NCBI GenBank assembly: GCA_037446395.1
Contig: JBBIIP010000033.1
Location: 1-24,791 of the forward strand
Direction: 5' to 3'
Source: JAAYJT01 sp037446395
GTDB lineage: Bacteria > Bacteroidota > Bacteroidia > Bacteroidales > JAAYJT01
Length of the DNA: 24,791 bases
Shown here: positions 7,103 through 16,100 of the stretch, piece after piece
Position numbering within the stretch: position 1 is the first letter of the stretch
How the letters are laid out: each line of letters begins with the position of its first letter
Translations under genes and position numbers: made by a program
Notes under the pieces: generated by a model
What the model saw: the letters and a program-made list of their open reading frames with translations, nothing else
Databases searched by the model: none
What the model was told of the DNA's origin: nothing

Positions 7103-10100
7103 TGGCCTGATAAGGTATTGATATTTTCGGGGTTAGAGGTAGGCTTGGTGTGAATAGACCGCGCAGACCCATTGGCTGGAATTTGAAAAGTAAATTTGCT
7201 GCCTATGCCCAATTTGCTTTCGGCCCATATCTTCCCGTTTTGTTTTTCAACAAACTCTTTGCACAACAATAGTCCCAATCCTGAGCTAGATTCTCCATTA
7301 GTGCCACGGGTGGGGCTTATTGCTTCTATTCGGAAAAGATTACTCAGGCGGTCTTGTGTGATTCCAACGCCGCTATCCGCCACCTCGCATTGCACCATGC
7401 CATCGTCGGTTTTTGTAGCTGAAACGGTAATTTCTCCGCCGTTTTTGGTGAATTTGAAGGCATTGCTCAACAGGTTAGATATAAGAGAATGCATCATCTG
7501 AGAATCGGCAAATATTTCCAGATCGGGGCTAACCTGAATGCTGACTTTCAGGTCTTTTGACGAGGCCAAATCTCTCAAAGAATCAAAGCTGGATGATATA
7601 GTTTCGGATAGGTTCAGTGCCATAAGCCTGACCGCTATCATACCTCTTTGCAGGCGCGACCATTCGAGCAAATTCTCGAGCAACCTCAATAACCCGGCGG
7701 CCGATTTGTGCATGGCTTGCGAAAGCTCCCTGAATTCATCGCCAGAGAACTGTGTTGTGGTATCGGCCATGAGCTCAGTCAGGCTGAGGAATGAAGCAAT
7801 CGGACCCCTCAAATCATGGGCAATAATTGAAAAAAGCTTATCCTTCTCTGCATTTAGGTTGACGAGATTCTTTTCCTGTTGTGTTAGTTGTTCGAGCAAT
7901 TTATGCTTACTGATAAGCAACGCGATCTGATTTGCAGCGATTTTTCCGTTTTCAATTTCTTCTTTCGTAAAATGATGTGTTTGGGTAAAGCCAATCAATA
8001 CAGCGCCAAGTTTCTTTTCGCCTGCAATCAAGGGTAGGGCAAGCATAGACCTGGTAGGAAATAGTTGGGCTATTCTATGACTAACATAAGGAGTGTTAAA
8101 GAGATCTTCAACAACAATAGGCTTTCCGGCTTGCATGACCGATTCAGTAAGGGTTGGTTCGTCGGGCAAAATTTTAAGAGCTTGATAGCTATTGCTTCCG
8201 GGCCCCGAAATGGCAACAGGAGTGACTGTTTTGCTCTCTTCGTCCCAAAGTGTAATGAAACTAATGTCTGAAGATAGTAATGAATTTATATGATCAGCCA
8301 ACACTTGAAACAGGTTAGGAAAAGAATGGGATTCGAGTGCAAAGTTGGTAAGTTCGCTCAAATGCAACAAAAAACTTTCACTGTTACGCAGTGCTTCCTC
8401 TGCCCGCTTGAGCTCAGTGACATTGCTCGATAAGCCGACTATTCCAACAATGCTCCCCTGTGAGTTGCGAATAGGTACTTTTGTTGCCAACATCCAATGG
8501 CTCTTCCCACCGATTTGAAAATTCTCTGCGCTGCGAATCAAAGGAATACCCGAGTTAAAAATGAGTTGCTCATCGTCGAATGCCTTTTGGGAGTGCCCCT
8601 TGTCGAAAAAATCAAAATCGGTTTTTCCTACGGCCTCTGTTGGGTCTGAAATTCCCAACAATTCGGCCTGCGCTTTATTTATTTTCGTAAAACGACTAAA
8701 AGTGTCTTTAAAATATATGCTGTCGGGAATATTGTCGAGGAGCATTTGAAATAAATCCTGTTCCTGCATGAGCATTTTTTCTACCCGGTGGCGCTCAATT
8801 GCTTGCACGAATATATCAGAAGCAATTTTTAAGATTGCCATTGCATTATCAGACTGGGTCATATAATCTTTCACAAAATCAAGACCGATAAATCCCGCTA
8901 TTTTTTCCCCCAATCTGGTTGGAATTATTACTGCAGACCTAATTTCCTGAGCCTTCAGGGTTTCTTTTTCTGCCTCTGCTTCAGGAGGCATTGCTGCAAC
9001 ATCTTGGATAATGATGGGTTCATTATTCATGATTTTAGCCGTTAGCCATGGGAAAGCCTCTGTCGGAAGCTGCTGCAGGCTGTCTTTTTGAGGAACAATG
9101 CCCGGAGCGCACCATTCATGCGTATTGGTGATTGTGTTATGAACGCTATCATGAAGAAACAGATAAGATCGGTCGGCCATACTTTGTCGGCCGATATCTG
9201 CCAAAGAATCATTAATTGCCAAGTCCAAATCTGTAATGGTAACAAATCGTGAGGCAATTCCAATGATACACTCCTGAAATGACAACCGTTGGATATACTC
9301 CGCCTCTGCTGATTTTTTGGCCGTAAGATCCTGGTAAATTCCAAAAATCAATCCCGGCCCATCTGCGAGGCTGATAGGTTTTCCGGCAATGGCCACATCT
9401 AGAATGCTGCCATCCTTGCGTTTTCTGATGGTTTCCTGATAAATGGCTTGCCCGCCGGCAACGGAGTTCGATAACTTGCTGGCTTCCTCGGACAGGTCAT
9501 CAGGAACTATTAGCGTGTTGATTTCTTTGTTTATACATTCGTCTTTTGTGAATTGAAACAAATGTGTAAATTCTTGATTGCAATCAACTACCCTGTCGTT
9601 CAAATCTAATATAATAATTCCGACCGGAGCAAGGTCAAAAAGATTCTTGAAATAAGCTCTTTCAATCTCAAGGATTTTTCCTGCGCTAACCTTTTCAGAA
9701 ATATCTGAAAATGCACAGATTAAACCCACGCAATCGCCCCACTCATCATAATGCAGGTTAGCTTCAATTTGCAGGTGCTTAGGGGTAGTGCTTGGTTGTT
9801 GTAGGGTATAAACAGTATTGTATGGAAATGAGTTACTCGAAGCCGAATGTGCACTCACTGGGAATATAAAGCCAATATCTGGAAATATCAAGGAGAGAGG
9901 TTTGCCGATAAGATCCCGTTCAGAGGCATTTAATATTTTCAGGGCGCTCTGATTCGCCCAATAGAACTTTCCCTGCAAGTTGGAGAGAACAATTCCTTCG
10001 TTCATATTCTTTAAAATTTCTGATGAAGGAACATTGCCAGCGAGTGTCAAAAAGCGATATTTATTGATTGCGACCCAAATTCCAATCATTGGAATTAGCG

Positions 10101-10737
10101 GGACGGCAGCTGTAAGGGGAGAAAAAAAATCTACATCTAGCCAGGGAAGCAAGGCATCACAAATAAACCCCAGGCCGAGGGCGGCCAGAAGGGTGTATCC
10201 AATAATTCTGGATTGTATTTTTTGGTGATTAAATTCAGAGTTTTTGCCCCATCCTCTGATGAGAATGATTGAACATAATATGATAATGAAGTAATAAATA
10301 ATAAATAGCGTGGGCCAAATTGAGGCTGGAGGATTCTGAAAAACCCAACCAATGCTGATTTTAGCTACTGACCCCGAGGATGTCCATGCTTCTGAAGTAA
10401 ATATATATAGAAAAATAACAATAGGCAAATATATCGTTGCGAGCATCAATGCTTTTGCACGAAAAATCTTTTGCTTGGTAAGGATTAGAAAGAAATGGAT
10501 AATAAATCCATAGATTGTTCCCCATCCGATGGCCGAAAGCCTGATCCAAAATAACGCGTGTTGTGAATCGGGCGCAGGAAGCATGAAAGCATAAGTAAAT
10601 GCCCAAATGCCCGCACTGATGCAGATGGCCAGAAACAACCTGTTCGTCTCCGACTTTCGGTTCAAAAGAAATACATGAACCCCCAGAAACAGATAAGCGA
10701 TGAAACAGAAAAATATAAAGAAGGCAAATATTATCAT
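7099..10737 (-). CDS. Large membrane sensor histidine kinase (7TM, PAS, GAF)
   Basis: 1212 residues. Residues 1-230 hold seven or more hydrophobic segments like the 7TM sensor region of histidine kinases. Then follow, approximately: PAS 1 at 235-350, PAS 2 at 360-475, GAF 1 at 485-650, PAS 3 at 660-780 and GAF 2 at 790-945. The kinase core is HisKA with H974 (IIAHDLRGPI) and HATPase with N-box LISNLLSNAFKF (1085-1096), G1 DSGVG (1121-1125) and G2 SGLGL (1152-1156). There is no receiver domain; one is encoded by the next gene, which overlaps by 4 bp. The three PAS and two GAF domains suggest intracellular ligand or redox inputs besides the membrane region, but no ligand can be named. The start is ATG 10737, preceded by the purine-rich GGGGGAAC. 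The DUF4402-like gene lies 72 bp upstream on the same strand. Confidence 0.94.
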   Translation of the reverse strand: MIIFAFFIFFCFIAYLFLGVHVFLLNRKSETNRLFLAICISAGIWAFTYAFMLPAPDSQHALFWIRLSAIGWGTIYGFIIHFFLILTKQKIFRAKALMLATIYLPIVIFLYIFTSEAWTSSGSVAKISIGWVFQNPPASIWPTLFIIYYFIIILCSIILIRGWGKNSEFNHQKIQSRIIGYTLLAALGLGFICDALLPWLDVDFFSPLTAAVPLIPMIGIWVAINKYRFLTLAGNVPSSEILKNMNEGIVLSNLQGKFYWANQSALKILNASERDLIGKPLSLIFPDIGFIFPVSAHSASSNSFPYNTVYTLQQPSTTPKHLQIEANLHYDEWGDCVGLICAFSDISEKVSAGKILEIERAYFKNLFDLAPVGIIILDLNDRVVDCNQEFTHLFQFTKDECINKEINTLIVPDDLSEEASKLSNSVAGGQAIYQETIRKRKDGSILDVAIAGKPISLADGPGLIFGIYQDLTAKKSAEAEYIQRLSFQECIIGIASRFVTITDLDLAINDSLADIGRQSMADRSYLFLHDSVHNTITNTHEWCAPGIVPQKDSLQQLPTEAFPWLTAKIMNNEPIIIQDVAAMPPEAEAEKETLKAQEIRSAVIIPTRLGEKIAGFIGLDFVKDYMTQSDNAMAILKIASDIFVQAIERHRVEKMLMQEQDLFQMLLDNIPDSIYFKDTFSRFTKINKAQAELLGISDPTEAVGKTDFDFFDKGHSQKAFDDEQLIFNSGIPLIRSAENFQIGGKSHWMLATKVPIRNSQGSIVGIVGLSSNVTELKRAEEALRNSESFLLHLSELTNFALESHSFPNLFQVLADHINSLLSSDISFITLWDEESKTVTPVAISGPGSNSYQALKILPDEPTLTESVMQAGKPIVVEDLFNTPYVSHRIAQLFPTRSMLALPLIAGEKKLGAVLIGFTQTHHFTKEEIENGKIAANQIALLISKHKLLEQLTQQEKNLVNLNAEKDKLFSIIAHDLRGPIASFLSLTELMADTTTQFSGDEFRELSQAMHKSAAGLLRLLENLLEWSRLQRGMIAVRLMALNLSETISSSFDSLRDLASSKDLKVSIQVSPDLEIFADSQMMHSLISNLLSNAFKFTKNGGEITVSATKTDDGMVQCEVADSGVGITQDRLSNLFRIEAISPTRGTNGESSSGLGLLLCKEFVEKQNGKIWAESKLGIGSKFTFQIPANGSARSIHTKPTSNPENINTLSGQ

Positions 10738-10763
10738 GTTCCCCCAATGAAAATATTCAAAAA

Positions 10764-10771
10764 CAAAAATA
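10764..10771 (-). promoter_or_regulatory. Putative -7 element upstream of the 7TM kinase
   Basis: Minus strand TATTTTTG (10771 to 10764) matches TAnnTTTG in the 72-bp gap before the kinase ATG. The nearest TTTG (10801 to 10798) is 26 bp away, a little beyond the usual spacing, so this is a weaker promoter candidate. It would let the relay genes be transcribed without the DUF4402-like gene. Confidence 0.35.
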
Positions 10772-10809
10772 GCATTAAATAATTAATAAAATATTTTCAA
10801 AGAAGAAAA

Positions 10810-11253
10810 CTAATTATATGCAAAAACAATGGCAAACTTTCCCGAATAAAACTTTTCTGACATGTTTAGAACATTAGCGCCGACCATTCCATTGATTTTC
10901 AGATTTTGAACACCGTCATTATTCAGTGTTACATTATTCTCTCCGCGATTAATATCAGTTAAAAAACCAACCTGAGCGCCATTTTCACCAATAAGTGAAT
11001 GGGAGGATGCCAGCAATGACAGGGTTGAAAGAGCGCCTCCGCCCAATACGATTTCGCCCAGTTCAAGCGCATTGCATGCTTGGATTGAGTTTAAATAGAC
11101 AGAATGGGGTATTACGCTCGAAACGCTTGTGGTTTCAATGACTTCGGCAAACACATGCCCGGTAACCTTTGTTTGGGAATAGCCGGAAAAACTGTTCGCA
11201 AAGCTTAAAAGTGAAATTGTCAGATATTTCAGCAGCCTTTTCAAGGTTGGCAA
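10810..11253 (-). CDS. Small secreted protein, DUF4402-like
   Basis: 147 residues. An N-terminal signal peptide (KRLLKYLTISLLSFANSFSGYSQ) is followed by a beta-rich domain resembling the DUF4402 family: a first strand with a repeated V/I-T/S pattern, a LGEIVLGGG-LSTLSL segment, and a final strand ending SGKFAIVFAYN, similar to the family ending in xYxGxFxVxVxYN. Similarity is by pattern only. No ATG is available: the frame has TTG at 11253 and TTG at 11244. The second gives MKRLLKYL, a more typical Bacteroidota signal peptide, and a TAATTTTG promoter-like box overlaps the first. It precedes the 7TM kinase gene by 72 bp on the same strand and may be its extracellular partner, but that is inference. 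Confidence 0.65.
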   Translation of the reverse strand: MPTLKRLLKYLTISLLSFANSFSGYSQTKVTGHVFAEVIETTSVSSVIPHSVYLNSIQACNALELGEIVLGGGALSTLSLLASSHSLIGENGAQVGFLTDINRGENNVTLNNDGVQNLKINGMVGANVLNMSEKFYSGKFAIVFAYN

Positions 11254-11446
11254 AATTATTTACACCATTCATTGATGATGTAAAGTTACTGCCAAGAGAA
11301 GGTGGTTTTGTTGTTTTGTGTACTTTGTTTATTATTCCCTGTTTTTAAATTTGTTATGTGTTTACAATGTGTTGAAAATCAAAGAATTTTGTGACAAGCG
11401 AAAAATCAGACATGTAAAAAATATATACATTAGAAATAATAAATTT

Positions 11447-12799
11447 TTATCTTGTAGGTTTCAGTTGAAATTTATCTATCTTTTTGTTCAGTGTTGGGCG
11501 GGTGATGTTCAAAATCCTTGCTGCCTCCTGTTTTCTCCAGCTCAAGGCCTCAAGCACAGCTTTAATGTGTTCTTTTTCCATATGGTCTAACGGAATAAGT
11601 ACCTCCTTGGCGTCAGATTGATACACATTCGATGGCAAATTCAAAGACACATGCTCTTTTTCTAATAAGGCCCCCCTGGATAGCAACATTGCATGAAGTA
11701 TCGTATTTTCCAACTCCCTGATATTGCCCCTCCATTCATGATTCATCAGAATTTCAAGAACACCCGCTTCGGCACCTTGAATTTGCTTGTCAAGTTTACG
11801 GCCCAATTGCTTAATAATCTGCTCCATTAAATGGGGGATATCTGCTTTACGGTTTCTTAACGGGGGTAGTTGAAAGTGGATAACCTTGAGCTGATAAAAA
11901 AGCTCTTTCAGTAGTCTTCCTTTATTCATCAAGTCTTCGAGGGGCTGGCTGCTTGCGGCAATAATGCGGGCCTTTAGATTCATTGGTTCATTTATACCCG
12001 GTTTGAAATAGACCCTTTCCTGCAACACATTGAGCAGCCTTGCCTGAAGCCTGATGGGAAGATAGGTGAAATCATCCAGAAAAACTGAACCTTCTTCGGC
12101 CTTTTCAAACTTTCCTTGTTTCTCGCCTTTGAGTCCAGGAATGCTTCCTTTGGCATATCCCCAGATATCGTGCTCAAGCTGATCCTCGTAAAGTTCTTTA
12201 CAATTGATAGAAACCATCGGAAAATCGCGGGTGATTCCACTATGGTGAATGAGCCTCGCCAGTTTTTCTTTCCCCGTTCCCGTTTCTCCTGTGATTAATA
12301 CATTAAACCGGTTCATAGAAATACGACCGATATTTTTAAAAATATCCTTCATGGCAGGGGTCTTGCCAACCGGTGCGCTCTCTTCAATGGCTATACGTGA
12401 AGTAAATGAAATTGGTTTCTTAATGCTTTGCCTTATCTCTTGGTTCGCCAATCCATTTCGGACGACTTCAAGCAATTGCTTTGCGTCAATAGGTTTTTCT
12501 ATATAATCAAACGCCCCTATTTGGATTGATTTAATTGTCAACGGAACATCACCAAAGGCAGTGAGCATAATTACAGGCAGCCCCGGATGCGAGCGCGAAA
12601 GTTCACCAACCACATCCAATCCTGAAATTCCAGGCATGCTGTAGTCGGTAATCACCAGATCGAAAGCAATTGTTTTTGAGGTATTTAACCCATCTTCACC
12701 ACTGTGACAGAGTACTGTATCATAGCCGCTTTTTTTCAATAATTCTGACAGCAGCAGCCGGGTCATTGCATCATCGTCAATAATCAAAATTCTCTTCAT
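11447..12799 (-). CDS. NtrC-type response regulator with degenerate AAA+ motor
   Basis: 450 residues. The receiver is intact: D8-D10, D52 (TDYSMPGISG), T80 and K102. The central domain keeps Walker A GETGTGKE (171-178), the GNIREL segment (358-363) and a C-terminal Fis-type HTH (about 419-442, LSWRKQEAARILNITRPTLNKK). Other key motifs are changed. The sigma-54 loop GAFTGA is GSIPGL (218-223), Walker B ends FLDD (240-243) instead of FLDE, sensor I ATN is ASS, and the arginine-finger segment FRxDLYYRL reads LLKELFYQL. This protein can be phosphorylated and bind DNA but probably cannot activate sigma-54 in the normal way. It may act as a repressor, a sigma-54-independent regulator, or a partner of an intact family member such as the one at 3710. 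It runs in the same direction as the DUF4402-like gene, 193 bp upstream of it. Confidence 0.92.
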   Translation of the reverse strand: MKRILIIDDDAMTRLLLSELLKKSGYDTVLCHSGEDGLNTSKTIAFDLVITDYSMPGISGLDVVGELSRSHPGLPVIMLTAFGDVPLTIKSIQIGAFDYIEKPIDAKQLLEVVRNGLANQEIRQSIKKPISFTSRIAIEESAPVGKTPAMKDIFKNIGRISMNRFNVLITGETGTGKEKLARLIHHSGITRDFPMVSINCKELYEDQLEHDIWGYAKGSIPGLKGEKQGKFEKAEEGSVFLDDFTYLPIRLQARLLNVLQERVYFKPGINEPMNLKARIIAASSQPLEDLMNKGRLLKELFYQLKVIHFQLPPLRNRKADIPHLMEQIIKQLGRKLDKQIQGAEAGVLEILMNHEWRGNIRELENTILHAMLLSRGALLEKEHVSLNLPSNVYQSDAKEVLIPLDHMEKEHIKAVLEALSWRKQEAARILNITRPTLNKKIDKFQLKPTR

Positions 12800-12896
12800 T
12801 CGGGTATTTTATGCAAAGTTGTTAAGTAAAAAATTGGTCATTGGTTTCAAATGATTCAAGGATAAAGTGTTATAAAAAAAGGTTTTCCGAAACAAA

Positions 12897-12904
12897 CAAA
12901 AATA
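12897..12904 (-). promoter_or_regulatory. Putative -7 element for the degenerate NtrC-type gene
   Basis: Minus strand TATTTTTG (12904 to 12897) matches TAnnTTTG and would give a leader of about 90 nt before the ATG at 12799. No TTG was found at the expected distance upstream, so confidence is limited. Confidence 0.35.
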
Positions 12905-13075
12905 CGATAACTCCTTTAAAAAATGAAGCACTGCGATTAATTATTTTACATTCTGGTGGCCGAATATTTATTTTGCGTAAAAATGTTTTATAGGAATGAA
13001 AAAGGTGGGGGAATTTGAAGCCCTGCCTTCCGGCTTATGCTGAGGTGTAAAATCATTAAACCAACGGTATAATTA

Positions 13076-13103
13076 TTGCTTTTTATAACCGAACATATTT
13101 TTG
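13076..13103 (+). promoter_or_regulatory. Bacteroidota-type promoter for the A2M gene
   Basis: TTG at 13076-13078 and TATTTTTG at 13096-13103 are separated by 17 bp, matching TTG-N17-23-TAnnTTTG. Transcription would begin near 13110, about 29 nt before the ATG at 13139. Confidence 0.6.
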
Positions 13104-13138
13104 TAATTTTAACTTTTTAACATAGACAAATTTCGAAA

Positions 13139-16100
13139 ATGCGCAAGAAAATAATTATGACTGTAATGGCAATATGGCTTATTGCGGCACATGAACCATC
13201 AAACGCTATCTCAATGGACAAACCCACAGCGGGCTCAGCCAAAAAACAATGGGCAACAGCCGATTCCCTGAAAAATGCCGGTATGCCGCAAATGGCACTA
13301 CCAATTGTTGACTCTTTATACATTGAGGCGCGAAAATTCAAGAATCAGCCCATGATGATCAAAGCAATCATATACAAAATCGCGCTATGGTCGGAGTTTG
13401 AAGAGGATCACCTCGAAAAGGGCATCGCACTCTTTGACTCTGAAATAAAGAAAGCCGATTTGCCTTCGTTTTCAATCCTGCACAGCCTGCAAGGCGAACT
13501 GTACTGGCGATATTTTGAACAGAACCGCTACCGCATACTTGAACGAACCGCCCTTACCACACAGCCTGGCAACGACATCAAAACCTGGGATGCACGCGCT
13601 ATTCTGCATAAGGCTTCGCAACACTATCAACTTTCGCTCAAAGATGCCGATGAACTTAAAAAAACCGGTGTTCATGAGTATTATGATATCATCGAGAAGG
13701 AACAAGACTCCAAACGGTTCCGGCCCACACTCTTTGATCTGCTCGGACACCGGGCGCTGGATTTTTATATGCAGGAAGAGCCATATTCAATGCCGGCCAC
13801 CAAAAGCTTTATTCTGGATGATGAAATCTTTTTTGGCGATGCCCACATCTTTGCAAACCTTGACCTTGAAAATCCTGGCGAAGAAGCTTTTCTCTATTAT
13901 GCAATAGAAACAATGAGGCAGCTCACCGGCCTGCACCTTAACCGCAAAGAGCCGTTTGCCCTGGTAGATATGGAGCTAAAACGGCTTTCCTTTGTGAGAC
14001 AGAAATATTCATTGGCTCATAAAGACAGCCTGTATATGCAGGCGCTCCAAAGGCTTGAAACAAAATACCGCAACGAACCTGTTTTTACCGATGTAGCCTA
14101 TGCCATAGCCTCCGAGTTTGAACGAATCGGAAATACATACGATCCTTTTACCAACCCACTGCCTCGGCTGTTGCTGCTAAAAGCAAAAGAAAAGTGTGAA
14201 ACCGCCAAAAGAGATTTTCCTGATGAGCCGGCCACAAAGAATTGCAACATACTGCTCGAGAACCTTCAAAAACTGCATTTGAGCATTGAAACTGAATATG
14301 TGTGCTTGCCCGGAAAACCAATCAAGGCATCTGTGACATTTAAAAACACTTCAGATGCATATTTTCGCCTCTTGAAAATTGAGCCCGGAAAAGATCGCAA
14401 ACTACGCGAAAGCAACCCAACCCCACAGGAGTTGATGAATGCCTTTCTTGCCTTACCTGTCGTGCGCCAATGGGAGCAAGCCCTGCCTCCCAACAACGAT
14501 ATGCAGCAACACCGCACCGAGATTTCAATTTCTCCATTACCGGTCGGATATTATGTGATGCTAACTTCCCCGCACCCTGAATTTGCTTCGGGGGACCCTT
14601 GTATTTCCTGGGTTACTTTCTGGGTATCTTCTATTGCGTTCATGCATCGCGAACTTGAAGACGGATCAACCGCAATCAGAGTAATGCACCGGCAGAGTGG
14701 CAAACCCATGCCAAATGTTACCGCCATTGCCTATAGCAGGCAATATCAACCGATGAGCCGAAACTATGAGCTGAAGCAAGAGAAATCCTATACCACAAAC
14801 CGAAATGGCTCATTCTTCATTCCTCCAAAAAGGCATGAGGGGTCGTCTAATTTCATCATAGAGTTCAAAACATTCAACGACAGGCTGTTTACTGACAACT
14901 ACTTTTATCAATATCGGCAGGACCCTGTGCGCCCTGCAATGCACCTACAGTCCCATTTGTTTACCGACAGGGCACTATACAGGCCGGGACAGACAGTTTA
15001 CTATAAAGGCATCATGGTTGAAAGTGATGGCGAAACCCATCGTGCAGCAAAAAACATTAAAACCAATGTAGCGCTGTACGATGCGAACTACGAAAAAACA
15101 TCAGAGCATATTCGCACGTCCAACGAATTTGGCTCGTTTAGCGGCAGTTTTGTTTTACCACTATCAGGGCTCAACGGCTACCATCAGATAATCACCCAGC
15201 ATGGTAGCGTAGGTTTTACCGTGGACGAGTACCGCCTGCCCCGCTTCGAAGTTGTTTTTGATACCTTGCGCGAAAGCTACAAACTTGGCGAAATACTCAC
15301 GGTTTCCGGACAAGCAAAGGCTTATGCAGGCAATCCCATTGGAGGAGCAGAAGTACGATACAGAATCACGCGCCAGGCCAGGTTCCCATTCTGGCGTTAT
15401 TGGTCCAGGGCCTATTTCCCGGCATCGCCGGAGGCAGAAATTCTCAATGGCACAGTAATGACCAATCCCGATGGAAAATTCACTGTTGTTTTTAGAGCTG
15501 TCGCCGATCCAAATGTTCCCAAGGAACAGTCGCCGGTTTTCACCTACAATGTTACTGCCGAAGCTACTGATATTCAGGGCGAAACGCAGGCAGGGAACAC
15601 AACCATTTCAATCGGATACAAAGCCTTGCTGCTCGAAACAAATGTTGAACAAAATTTAAACCGCGATGTATTTCAGGGGCTTGTCATAAAAGCCAACAAC
15701 CTCAACGGTCAACCACAGGAAGCAACTGTGGCAGTGGCCATACAGAAACTGAAAAGCCCTGATAAAATACTTCGCAATAGGCCTTGGGCTCAACCCGACC
15801 AATTTGTTTTGAATAAACAAGACCACGACAAATTGTTTCCTCATGATGTTTATGGCGATGATAAAAATCCTGAAATGTGGGAAATAGAAAGGGAAGTGTT
15901 ATCAGAAAGCATTTTAACTGGCAGCCAGCCAGCACTAGTGCCGGATACTTTTCGAAGCTGGGAGCCGGGAGTTTATCGGCTGGAACTCAAAACCAAAGAT
16001 ATTTTTGGAGAAACCATTGAGCACACGAGGCATTTTACACTTTTCAGCCCGGGCATCAGGCAAATGCCTTCCCGGGAAATTTGGTTAACGGCTCCTATAG

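Larger units (their letters stand above)
12800..13138. other. Divergent intergenic region between the NtrC-like and A2M genes
   Basis: 339 bp of mostly AT-rich DNA separating divergent genes. It holds a promoter candidate for each side (minus 12904-12897, plus 13076-13103). A GC-richer patch at about 13003-13050 contains a weak inverted repeat (AAGCC at 13018, GGCTT at 13032). No ORF of note and no sigma-54 promoter (GG-N10-GC) was recognised. Confidence 0.5.
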
